Positions 1 to 5,499 of a DNA stretch of 6,482 nucleotides are shown one piece after another. The position numbers were made by a program, and so were the translations under genes. The stretch is from Patescibacteria group bacterium. Its GTDB lineage: Bacteria > Patescibacteriota > UBA1384. Numbering within the stretch: position 1 is the stretch's first letter; every line of letters begins with the position of its first letter. Location: NCBI GenBank assembly GCA_017992655.1, contig JAGOOF010000029.1:1-6482 (forward strand), in the 5' to 3' direction. A model generated the notes under the pieces. The model did not search any database and was not told the origin of the DNA. It worked only from the letters and a program-made list of their open reading frames with translations.

Positions 1-57
1 CTGCCAATATTACACTAAATGTAATAGTTCTCACTGGGTACAGTTCGAACAGTATTG
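1..57 (+). repeat. Repeat A, copy 1 (no inverted partner seen in the window)
   Basis: This segment matches 251-307 at 50 of 57 positions, and the part at 23-57 is identical over 35 bases to 273-307. It contains the core TAGTTCTCAC and the palindrome GTTCGAAC, followed by AGTA. These cores also occur in the other repeats of this intergenic region. Unlike the second copy, it is not directly followed by an inverted partner. The next element, at 68-94, points the same way. The repeat may start left of the window. Confidence 0.85.
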
Positions 58-67
58 GAGGCTACGG

Positions 68-133
68 ATAGTTCTCACTTCGTTCGAACAGTAATGGTTT
101 TTTACCGTTCGAGGATTAATATCCGAGAACTAT
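68..133 (+). repeat. Inverted repeat pair B1/C1 (REP/BIME-like hairpin)
   Basis: The left arm (68-94) begins ATAGTTCTC and ends TCGAACAGTAA. The right arm (102-133) begins TTACCGTTCGA and ends GAGAACTAT. The outer nine bases (68-76 with 125-133) pair perfectly. The inner TCGAAC-x-GTAA pairs with TTAC-x-GTTCGA with one mismatch. A short T-rich loop (95-101) separates the arms, and the right arm has its own small hairpin (GGAT, TAAT, ATCC). The arrangement resembles paired REP elements. It could also act as a transcribed hairpin or as a terminator for a gene left of the window. Confidence 0.75.
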
Positions 134-187
134 TGCCGTCATTCTTGTACTGGCGTGATAGTTTACCCCGTACTCTTTTTAGGCGGG

Positions 188-248
188 ATTCTCACTTCGT
201 TCGAACAGTAAGTATCTTATCGTTCGAGGCGTATTCGCTGAGAACTAT
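188..248 (+). repeat. Inverted repeat pair B2/C2
   Basis: The left arm (188-211) shares 23 identical bases (189-211) with 72-94 of the B1 arm. The right arm (217-248) starts TTATCGTTCGAGG and ends GAGAACTAT, like the other right arms. The arms pair through TTCTC/GAGAA and TCGAAC/GTTCGA around a loop of about five bases. The middle parts (ACTTCG against GCGTATTCGCT) differ from those of B1/C1, so the arm ends are conserved and the centre is variable. Confidence 0.75.
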
Positions 249-250
249 CA

Positions 251-344
251 CCTTCAATATCACACCAAACGGAATAGTTCTCACTGGGTACAGTTCGAAC
301 AGTATTGACTCCTTACTGTTCGAGGAGCGGAGCGACGAGAACTA
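251..344 (+). repeat. Repeat A copy 2 with inverted partner C3
   Basis: Positions 273-307 are identical to 23-57. The partner arm (313-344) runs inverted: TACTGTTCGA (314-323) pairs perfectly with TCGAACAGTA (295-304), and GAGAACTA (337-344) pairs with TAGTTCTC (275-282). The loop is nine bases (305-313). The interior of C3 (GGAGCGGAGCGAC) differs from the interiors of C1 and C2. This is the third hairpin of the same family within 345 bases. Confidence 0.8.
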
Positions 345-507
345 CTTCCGGCTACTGGCCACCGGCCACTGGCATCTGGCTGTGCTTGTTCAGTTGCATT
401 TACTTCCGGCATCTGCCTACTGGCATCTGGCTAATATAGGCCACCGGCAACTGACCATATTTGCTCCCCTGTATTTGCGTCTGGCTACTGGCCACAGGCT
501 ACTGGCC
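343..507 (+). repeat. Degenerate CTGGC-rich repeats upstream of pilB
   Basis: This stretch is a mosaic of short repeated words. GGCTACTGGCC occurs perfectly at 350-360, 483-493 and 497-507; the last two are separated only by ACA. ACTGGCATCTGGCT occurs at 368-381 and 419-432. GGCCACCGGC occurs at 357-366 and 439-448, and TACTTCCGGC at 343-352 and 401-410. The composition differs sharply from the hairpin repeats to its left. The last copy ends 16 bases before the pilB -10 box, so it supplies the DNA where a -35 box would lie. I see no gene in it. Confidence 0.75.
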
Positions 508-520
508 AAAATGGTATTCG

Positions 521-529
521 TGGTACAAT
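521..529 (+). promoter_or_regulatory. Extended -10 promoter of pilB, probably leaderless
   Basis: TGGTACAAT is an extended -10 box (TG-n-TACAAT). It ends at 529 and the ATG starts at 536, so a start site about seven bases downstream would fall on the ATG itself. No Shine-Dalgarno sequence lies between the box and the ATG, only AAAAAT. No good -35 box is visible (best CTGGCC, 502-507). The words GTGGTACAATA recur in the promoter at 2603-2611 on the other strand, which supports this as a real promoter type here. Confidence 0.6.
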
Positions 530-535
530 AAAAAT

Positions 536-2128
536 ATGGCAAAAGATTTAGGCAAGTTGCTTAATGTCTTCTCAAGGGAAGACGAGGAACGGCTCGCGGC
601 GGAAACGGCGAAACGTTTTGGCTTACCCTATATTAACTTGGTCGGCTACCCGATAGAGCCAAAGGCCTTGCAGGTAATTCCGGAAGATTTAGCAAAAAAA
701 TACGCGGCAATTGCTTTTGAAAAAGTAAACAACCAAGTACGGATAGCGACACCCGTGCCAGAAAACCCCCAATTCATTCCTTTTTTAAAACAAATGGCGG
801 GAACTACCAATATGGATTATGTTCCTGTTGTATGCTCTAAAACGTCCTATACCTTTGCCATAAAACAATACGATTTTATTGAGCCGGAACCGCCTACGCT
901 GGAAAAAATGTTTGTTGATCCCAACGAAACGGCGGGGGCACGAGGCGAGCTTACAAGTCTTGCCAATATCGCCGCCAAGCTAAAAAGCATAAGCACCTCA
1001 AGCCTTTTGGAAATGGTCTTCGGGGGAGCAATAAATTTGCAGGCAAGCGATGTTCACATTGAGCCAGAAGAAAAAGAAGCGCGCCTACGTTACAGAATAG
1101 ATGGCATGTTGCAAGATGTTATAACCATTCCCCATAGCACCTACCGCCAAGTGGCAAACCGCATTAAATATTTATCAAAAATGCAACTCGATACGCTAGG
1201 CAAAGCGCAGGACGGCCGTTTCGACATTGCAGTGGGCGAAAAACCGGTCGATGTCCGTGTCTCTGCCATACCGGGGGCGTGGGGAGAAATTTTTGTTCTT
1301 CGCCTGTTAGACCAAAGCGGCACTATGATTAGCATGGAGGAACTTGGATTTTCCCCCCAAGTGCGGGCACTTATCGACGAAGCAATCGCCAAGCCCAATG
1401 GCGTAATACTAAACACAGGTCCTACGGGAAGTGGTAAAACCACTACTCTTTATGCCATTTTACAAAAGCTCAACAAGCCAGAAGTAAAAATTATCACCAT
1501 CGAAGACCCTATTGAGTACCGTATTTCGGGCATTGCCCAAACGCAGGTAAAAAAGAAAGCGGGCTATACTTTTGCAAAGGCTTTAAAAAGCGTTTTGCGC
1601 CAAGATCCCGACATTATTATGGTCGGTGAGATACGAGACAAGGAAACAGGGGAAACTGCCATGCAGGCGGCGCTCACAGGCCATTTGGTTATTTCTACTT
1701 TGCACACCAACTCTGCTCCCAGCTCCATGCCCCGCCTTCTCGATATGGACGTTGCCCCTTTTTTGTTAAGCGGTTCCATTAATCTAGTTATGGCGCAACG
1801 GTTAGTTAGAAAAATCTGTACCCACTGCAAAGGCAAAAAGGTAGAACCAACGGCCACCAATATAGCATGCGGGCTGTGTAACGGTACTGGCTACAAGGGG
1901 CGGGTGGCAATTGCGGAAGTTTTGAAAATTACCCCTAAAATAGAAGAGCTTATTAACAGAAAAGCGTCGGTGGCAGATTTCGAGAAAGTGGCGCGCGCAG
2001 ATGGCATGGTACCCATGTACGAGGATGGCATGGCAAAAGTAAGAGCGGGTATTACCACCGAAGAAGAAGTTTTAAGGGTTACGGAAAAAGAGCCGGAGAA
2101 ACCATTGCCAGACAACAAACAGCGCTAA
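536..2128 (+). CDS. pilB: PilB/GspE-type type IV pilus assembly ATPase
   Basis: This is a cytoplasmic hexameric ATPase of the GspE/PilB family, 530 residues, close to the usual length. In this family ATP hydrolysis drives pilus extension or type II secretion. The N-terminal third (about 1-120) looks like the GspE/MshE N-terminal domain. The catalytic half carries Walker A GPTGSGKT (295-302), the Asp box IEDPIEY (322-328), Walker B IIMVGEIRD (360-368) and the His box TGHLVISTLHT (381-391). A zinc-binding four-cysteine motif follows (C428, C431, C445, C448), typical of PilB/GspE and absent from PilT. I chose the ATG at 536, not the in-frame one at 461, because the extra 25 residues are encoded by repeat DNA and the promoter lies between the two. 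It ends at a terminator hairpin. No PilC, PilT or pilin gene is adjacent. PilB and GspE cannot be told apart from sequence alone; PilB is the likelier role in Patescibacteria. Confidence 0.93.
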   Translation: MAKDLGKLLNVFSREDEERLAAETAKRFGLPYINLVGYPIEPKALQVIPEDLAKKYAAIAFEKVNNQVRIATPVPENPQFIPFLKQMAGTTNMDYVPVVCSKTSYTFAIKQYDFIEPEPPTLEKMFVDPNETAGARGELTSLANIAAKLKSISTSSLLEMVFGGAINLQASDVHIEPEEKEARLRYRIDGMLQDVITIPHSTYRQVANRIKYLSKMQLDTLGKAQDGRFDIAVGEKPVDVRVSAIPGAWGEIFVLRLLDQSGTMISMEELGFSPQVRALIDEAIAKPNGVILNTGPTGSGKTTTLYAILQKLNKPEVKIITIEDPIEYRISGIAQTQVKKKAGYTFAKALKSVLRQDPDIIMVGEIRDKETGETAMQAALTGHLVISTLHTNSAPSSMPRLLDMDVAPFLLSGSINLVMAQRLVRKICTHCKGKKVEPTATNIACGLCNGTGYKGRVAIAEVLKITPKIEELINRKASVADFEKVARADGMVPMYEDGMAKVRAGITTEEEVLRVTEKEPEKPLPDNKQR

Positions 2129-2146
2129 TACGCTTAAGGAAGCGTA
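2129..2146 (+). other. Small perfect hairpin after the pilB stop codon
   Basis: TACGCTT (2129-2135) and AAGCGTA (2140-2146) pair perfectly around an AAGG loop, directly after the TAA stop. It has no T-tract and so is not a terminator by itself. It may stabilise the pilB mRNA 3' end or be incidental. Confidence 0.4.
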
Positions 2147-2160
2147 ACGCAAAACTCTAA

Positions 2161-2193
2161 CAAAAAACAGCGCCCATAAGGCGCCGTTTTTTG
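2161..2193. terminator. Bidirectional intrinsic terminator between convergent genes
   Basis: The arms 2161-2174 (six A, then CAGCGCC) and 2180-2193 (GGCGCCG, then six T) pair around the five-base loop CATAA. There is one A-C mismatch on the plus strand, which becomes a T-G wobble on the minus strand. The GC stem followed by a T-run on both strands lets it end pilB transcription (+) and the pilin transcript (-), whose last stop codon is at 2207. Confidence 0.85.
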
Positions 2194-2206
2194 TAGCTAT
2201 TTTTAA

Positions 2207-2572
2207 CTACTTAACATTGGTTGTAACAAACTGGTAAATAGCATACGAAAGAATAATAATCACTATACCGATAATGGCGTTAGTTATCGCTGTTCTTCCT
2301 TTGCTTGCTTTTTCGGCTTCACCGCCAGCCGTTAGGTAGAGTACACCGCCGTAAATGAGGTAAAGAACGGCCAGCACGCCAACGAACGCCAGAACTATCT
2401 TAGAAATATTATTAACGATACCATACAAATCCGTATTAGATGCTAATTTTATGGGCGTAACTGATACGCCGCCCACCGCACCACCAACAGCTCCTTGCGC
2501 TAACGACACACCAGGAACAAGAAGAGTGGCGCCAACACCAATAGCATTTAATATTTTTCTAGCTTTAGACAT
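2207..2572 (-). CDS. VirB2/TrbC-like small pilin protein 1, with signal peptide
   Basis: A 121-residue protein with the layout of VirB2/TrbC-type pilins. It has a signal peptide (about 1-25, likely cut after GVSLA), a Gly/Ala/Val-rich mature N-terminus, and a first membrane helix (about 57-80) ending YGGVLYLTAGG. A short charged loop (EAEKASKGR, 85-93) and a second helix (about 95-116) follow. In the VirB2 family the loop faces the cytoplasm and the processed protein polymerises into a conjugation or secretion pilus. The start is firm: AGGAGG (2579-2584) sits six bases before the ATG. It has its own promoter, 92 bases downstream of the preceding pilin gene, so it can be made in excess of the others. 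It is the most canonical of the five paralogues and my candidate for the main subunit. The family call is from pattern; the function in this organism is inferred. Confidence 0.8.
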   Translation of the reverse strand: MSKARKILNAIGVGATLLVPGVSLAQGAVGGAVGGVSVTPIKLASNTDLYGIVNNISKIVLAFVGVLAVLYLIYGGVLYLTAGGEAEKASKGRTAITNAIIGIVIIILSYAIYQFVTTNVK

Positions 2573-2578
2573 TCTATA

Positions 2579-2584
2579 CCTCCT
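2579..2584 (-). promoter_or_regulatory. Strong ribosome binding site of pilin-like gene 1
   Basis: On the minus strand this reads AGGAGG, a full Shine-Dalgarno sequence six bases before the ATG. It is the best ribosome site in the window and contrasts with the weak sites ahead of the genes at 3670-4005 and 3342-3668. Confidence 0.85.
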
Positions 2585-2602
2585 AATAAATTATTTAGTT
2601 GT

Positions 2603-2630
2603 ATTGTACCACAAATATCATTTTGTACAA
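2603..2630 (-). promoter_or_regulatory. Promoter of pilin-like gene 1
   Basis: Read on the minus strand, the extended -10 is TGGTACAAT (2611-2603) and a partial -35, TTGTAC (2630-2625), lies 16 bases upstream of the hexamer. Transcription would start near 2596, giving a leader of about 24 bases that contains AGGAGG. It shares GTGGTACAATA with the pilB promoter. It splits this gene off from the upstream cluster, although read-through is possible because I see no terminator at 2573-2664. Confidence 0.65.
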
Positions 2631-2664
2631 AGCTCTTGCATTTCTTGCTTGGCGCTTGGTTTTA

Positions 2665-2967
2665 CTACCACATCTTCTCTGTAACAAACACATAAATAAC
2701 GTAGCTTAATATCGCAACCACCAAGGCGATAACTGTGTACATTATAACACGTTTTCCTTTTTCTGCCTGCTCCGCGTTTGCTCCGGCGGTAATGTAAAGA
2801 TAGCCACCATAAATAAGCGATAACACTGCGCTAATAGAAATAATTGGCACCAAGATATAATTGATGATATTAGTAAATAACTGCGCAAACTCTGTGCCGT
2901 CAGGTCTAAAATTACTCTTCACTTGTGTAGGGTCTAAATTATTTTTAAGATCGCTGATATAAGACAT
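2665..2967 (-). CDS. VirB2/TrbC-like small membrane protein 2
   Basis: A 100-residue protein with the same two-helix core as its neighbours. Helix one (about 35-58) ends YGGYLYITAG, then a loop (ANAEQAEKGK, 63-72) and helix two (about 74-95). It has no signal peptide. The N-terminal 30 residues are polar (SDLKNNLDPTQVKSNFRPDG) and probably short and exposed. If helix one inserts directly, the topology could match the processed form of signal-bearing pilins. The start is supported by AGGAG (2976-2972), four bases before the ATG, overlapping the stop of the upstream gene, so translation is probably coupled. It is the last gene of the contiguous cluster. A minor pilin or pilin-like inner-membrane component is inferred. 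Confidence 0.75.
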   Translation of the reverse strand: MSYISDLKNNLDPTQVKSNFRPDGTEFAQLFTNIINYILVPIISISAVLSLIYGGYLYITAGANAEQAEKGKRVIMYTVIALVVAILSYVIYVFVTEKMW

Positions 2968-2974
2968 GGTTCTC

Positions 2975-3328
2975 CTATTTTAGCTCTTGGGGGATGGCCG
3001 TTGGGTTGGTTCCCATAACTTCCGTTGCAAAATAACGAACTGCTACAAACGCTATCCCAACCACTAAGGCGCCGATTATTGCCCAGAGAATGGTGTTTTT
3101 TCCTTTAGTTGCCTTTTCTTCATTGCCGTAAGAGGTGATGTATAAAATACCGCCATAAATGCCAAAGGCAAGAACAAGAAAAACTGCCACTGTTAATACA
3201 TAGTTCGAAAATACATCCATAATCACTTGGCTGGCTGCTGTCTGATAACCTAAAACATTGCCACTGCCCGTAGCGCTCTGGTTTAATCCTTCAATGTCTT
3301 TCAAATTAATTACCGCGGCTAATTTCAT
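2975..3328 (-). CDS. VirB2/TrbC-like small membrane protein 3
   Basis: A 117-residue two-helix protein. Helix one (about 38-64) ends YGGILYITSYG, then a charged loop (NEEKATKGK, 69-77) and helix two (about 79-101). It carries a C-terminal tail (GTNPTAIPQELK) that the other paralogues lack. There is no clear signal peptide; the N-terminus is a polar segment of about 35 residues. I chose the ATG at 3328, which has GAGG (3335-3332) three bases upstream and leaves a 13-base gap to the previous stop. The in-frame TTG at 3367 would overlap the upstream gene and add a lysine-rich stretch with no ribosome site I can see. It is the third in the row of paralogues and probably a pilin-like subunit. Confidence 0.75.
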   Translation of the reverse strand: MKLAAVINLKDIEGLNQSATGSGNVLGYQTAASQVIMDVFSNYVLTVAVFLVLAFGIYGGILYITSYGNEEKATKGKNTILWAIIGALVVGIAFVAVRYFATEVMGTNPTAIPQELK

Positions 3329-3341
3329 TTTCCTCTTTTGG

Positions 3342-3668
3342 CTATTTTTTAAATGCTGTTTCTGCAAAAAATTTCAGTATTACCAACAAGCATATTATCA
3401 AAATAACACCTATTATTGAATATGAAATAGTTTTTTTTGCCTCTTCCGCCTTCGAGGTGTCGCCAGCGGCTAAAAGGTATTTAAGAGAACCGTAGAGTAA
3501 GGCAATAAAGGCCAATGTACCCGCCAAAAGCAGAAGCCAAAATATAATTTGGTCAAGCATTCTCTCAAACCCTACTGCGCTGGCTATGTCTCGAAAAATT
3601 TGCCGATCGCCCGGCGGGCTCGTGGTGACTACCGAGAAGTCCTCTGGTACAAAAACTATTTTTTTCAT
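3342..3668 (-). CDS. VirB2/TrbC-like small membrane protein 4, divergent
   Basis: A 108-residue protein with two membrane helices (about 40-66 and 83-101). The family turn motif is altered: YGSLKYLLAAG (59-69) replaces the YGGxLYxTxxG seen in proteins 1-3, with a lysine inside and serine for the second glycine. The loop is TSKAEEAKK. It has no signal peptide; the first 36 residues are polar with a short Pro/Gly segment (TTSPPGDRQ). The ATG lies one base after the previous stop codon and the ribosome site is weak (GTGAG), so re-initiation is likely. It is probably an accessory or structural variant rather than a polymer-forming subunit, but this is inference. Confidence 0.7.
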   Translation of the reverse strand: MKKIVFVPEDFSVVTTSPPGDRQIFRDIASAVGFERMLDQIIFWLLLLAGTLAFIALLYGSLKYLLAAGDTSKAEEAKKTISYSIIGVILIICLLVILKFFAETAFKK

Positions 3669-3669
3669 A

Positions 3670-4005
3670 TTAGCTCACAATTGCCTTTACAATATAACCA
3701 GCCGTTAACAATATTGCCAATCCAATAAAAGCGCCAACGATTATTTCTTTTGCCCGGCCCGTCTTTTGGGGGTCGCCTTGGCTCGTTGCATACATTACAC
3801 CCCCAACAACCACCATAATTGCCGCCAAAAGAATTCCTAGCGGAACAAATAAGTTTTTGTAATATTTACTCAAAGTACTTTCTAGACTTCCAAAATTAGC
3901 AGCCCTACTTTCAAGTGGCTGAGCCAGGGAGTAGAGTAAAAGCAAAACACCCCAAACAATATTTTTATAAAATTTATCCACCATTCTTTTATAGTAGTAT
4001 ATCAT
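3670..4005 (-). CDS. VirB2/TrbC-like small pilin protein 5, with signal peptide
   Basis: A 111-residue protein with an N-terminal hydrophobic signal (about 16-28), a likely cut after ESRA (35), helix one (about 52-74) ending GGVMYATSQG, loop (DPQKTGRAKE) and helix two (about 88-109). With protein 1 it is one of two paralogues in the row with a clear signal peptide, and its core closely resembles VirB2/TrbC. The start is uncertain. The ATG at 4005 lies three bases after the previous stop. A second ATG at 3984 (giving 104 residues, MVDKFYKN) leaves a more normal signal peptide and is preceded, six bases upstream, by TACTAT, a possible -10 box. It follows the lipoprotein gene without a gap and is probably co-transcribed. 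Confidence 0.75.
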   Translation of the reverse strand: MIYYYKRMVDKFYKNIVWGVLLLLYSLAQPLESRAANFGSLESTLSKYYKNLFVPLGILLAAIMVVVGGVMYATSQGDPQKTGRAKEIIVGAFIGLAILLTAGYIVKAIVS

Positions 4006-4008
4006 AAC

Positions 4009-5466
4009 TTATCTTTTGTTTTGCAAAATACTGGTAAGCTGGCCAGCGGCAGTATTGGTTGCCTCTGCGTAACCTATTCCCTGTAACACAACACTATCTG
4101 CCCAATTTCTAAAGATTTGGTCGGCGGTGTTTGGCTCTACCCCCTTGTACCAAGATTCTGCCACAAGGGCTTGGCTTCTAAAAACATCGAGTTGGGTTGC
4201 ATCTTCTTCGTATTCGCCCGCAATATCTTTAAGCGCCGGCGGTCGTTTTGTGTTACTCAGATAGCGACTGACGTTACTGCTGGTAGTGGCAAAAGTAAGA
4301 AAATCCCAAGCAACAGCTGGGTGGCGCGAATTATTCGTTACTGTTTCTACCCAGTAGCTAGCGTAGCTTCTTGGGCTCTCCGGGTTTATTTGTGGCATAT
4401 TAACCACATTAAAACTAAATTTGATATTGCTGGCTTTTAAAGTGGCATAAAAGCTGGAATCTTCGATTACCATTGCAAGCTTGTTGTCCACAAATGCTTT
4501 TCTCGCACCCCCGGGAAAATCTTTTTCATTCCATGAATATGTTTGGAGATTAGGTTTGGCAAAGTAAGTATAGAACTTTATTGCGCCCTGGCCGGGGTAG
4601 GTAATGGTTCCGCCAGCTGTTTGCTGAGAGTTTTGGAAAAAAGCGGCGCTGTTGTCATCGGTTACAATTTTGGTGTTGTTTTGCAAAAGGAGTGAGCTAA
4701 TAATATTGGGTGCTTGCTCGATGTTATCTCCAAGCCCCATCGCGATGGCGGAACGGCTGATAGTCTCGCCTTGTCGTACGGTAAGGTAAGGGACAATCTT
4801 CATTATCTCCGTCCAGTCTTTAGGCCCGTTGGTAAGTATCTTCTTTAGCGCGTTGACTTCTTCGGGCATTAAGACGGCAGAAACACGGTTACTCTCATTA
4901 ACCTCACTTACCGCTTGTTCCATAATAGTGGTGTTAACGTACAAAGCAAGCGAGTCGACAGAGAGGGGCAAACCATAAACCTTATCACCGAAAACAACGT
5001 TTTCTCCTACCACTGGCACAAATGCTTCTTTAACAAAATCGACGTTATTGGCTTGAGCAAGGCTTTCGTTTTTAGTTCCCTTGGCAAAAATATCATCACC
5101 TGCGGCCTGAATTTTGCTTATTTGGCCAGGTAGCCAATCATTACGAATGCTCCAAATATCCGGCCCCTTCCCTGTTGCTAAGGCTTCAATTGCATCTTGT
5201 AAGTATAAATCGGGGTCATCCTTCCACGCGGGGTTGTGAACATACTTGATAGTAATGTTAGGATTTTTTTCCGTATATGCCTCTATAATAGATTCGAAAG
5301 ATTCATGGTTGTCAGCGGCACGCCAAATGGTAAGTTCAACTGGCTCGCTAGTAACTTGCCCGCCATCACCAAGATCGTCTTTACGGGCGCAACCAGAAAA
5401 AACAATGGCGACAAACGCTACTGATATTAAGGCCTTAAAAAACAAACGTAACGTGTAACCCTTCAA
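4009..5466 (-). CDS. Family 1 extracellular solute-binding lipoprotein
   Basis: A 485-residue substrate-binding protein of the ABC sugar-type family 1 (SBP_bac_1-like). The N-terminus is a lipoprotein signal: basic start, hydrophobic helix (about 9-23) and lipobox FSGC with the lipidated Cys at 26. Family hallmarks are ELTIWRA (44-50), GKGPDIWSIRNDWLP (99-113), KVYGLPLSVDSLALYVNTT (162-180), KDWTEIMK (216-223), a KLAMV segment (329-333) and WDFLTFAT (387-394). The ligand cannot be read from sequence; family members mostly bind sugars. The start is a TTG with GGAGGGG (5475-5469) just upstream; no in-frame ATG allows an intact lipobox. No ABC permease or ATPase lies within the window. Instead, pilin-like genes follow after three bases, which suggests a surface receptor or envelope partner. 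Partner transporter genes could lie elsewhere. Confidence 0.88.
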   Translation of the reverse strand: MKGYTLRLFFKALISVAFVAIVFSGCARKDDLGDGGQVTSEPVELTIWRAADNHESFESIIEAYTEKNPNITIKYVHNPAWKDDPDLYLQDAIEALATGKGPDIWSIRNDWLPGQISKIQAAGDDIFAKGTKNESLAQANNVDFVKEAFVPVVGENVVFGDKVYGLPLSVDSLALYVNTTIMEQAVSEVNESNRVSAVLMPEEVNALKKILTNGPKDWTEIMKIVPYLTVRQGETISRSAIAMGLGDNIEQAPNIISSLLLQNNTKIVTDDNSAAFFQNSQQTAGGTITYPGQGAIKFYTYFAKPNLQTYSWNEKDFPGGARKAFVDNKLAMVIEDSSFYATLKASNIKFSFNVVNMPQINPESPRSYASYWVETVTNNSRHPAVAWDFLTFATTSSNVSRYLSNTKRPPALKDIAGEYEEDATQLDVFRSQALVAESWYKGVEPNTADQIFRNWADSVVLQGIGYAEATNTAAGQLTSILQNKR

Positions 5467-5468
5467 AT

Positions 5469-5475
5469 CCCCTCC
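5469..5475 (-). promoter_or_regulatory. Ribosome binding site fixing the TTG start of the lipoprotein
   Basis: The minus strand reads GGAGGGG, ending two bases before TTG (four if only GGAGG is counted). It lies in the 33-base gap after the propeller gene and is the main reason to accept TTG at 5466 as the start. Confidence 0.65.
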
Positions 5476-5499
5476 AGTTTCCCCTATGCTTTAAAAATA

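Noticed and set aside
1..345. CRISPR array
   Set aside because: Repeats occur in both orientations, have variable centres and irregular spacing, and no cas gene is near.
55..531. Open frame of 158 codons on the plus strand
   Set aside because: It runs entirely through the inverted repeats and CTGGC repeats, its protein is repetitive and arises from the repeat words, and it overlaps the pilB promoter. It has no ribosome site I can see.
461..535. Upstream in-frame ATG extending PilB by 25 residues
   Set aside because: The extension is encoded by repeat DNA, is Trp/Cys/Tyr rich and unlike GspE/PilB N-termini, and would place the promoter inside the gene.
1141..2118. Antisense open frames across pilB
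   Set aside because: They are shadows of a well-supported ATPase gene; their translations show no recognisable domain and they lack start signals.
2641..2664. Terminator after the gene ending at 2665
   Set aside because: The region has a direct CCAAG repeat but no convincing hairpin with a T-run on the minus strand.
3329..3367. TTG start for the third pilin-like gene
   Set aside because: It would overlap the previous gene by 26 bases and lacks a ribosome site; the ATG at 3328 has GAGG just upstream.
4117..5458. Plus-strand open frames across the lipoprotein gene
   Set aside because: The opposite strand carries a full solute-binding protein with family motifs; these short frames show no motifs.
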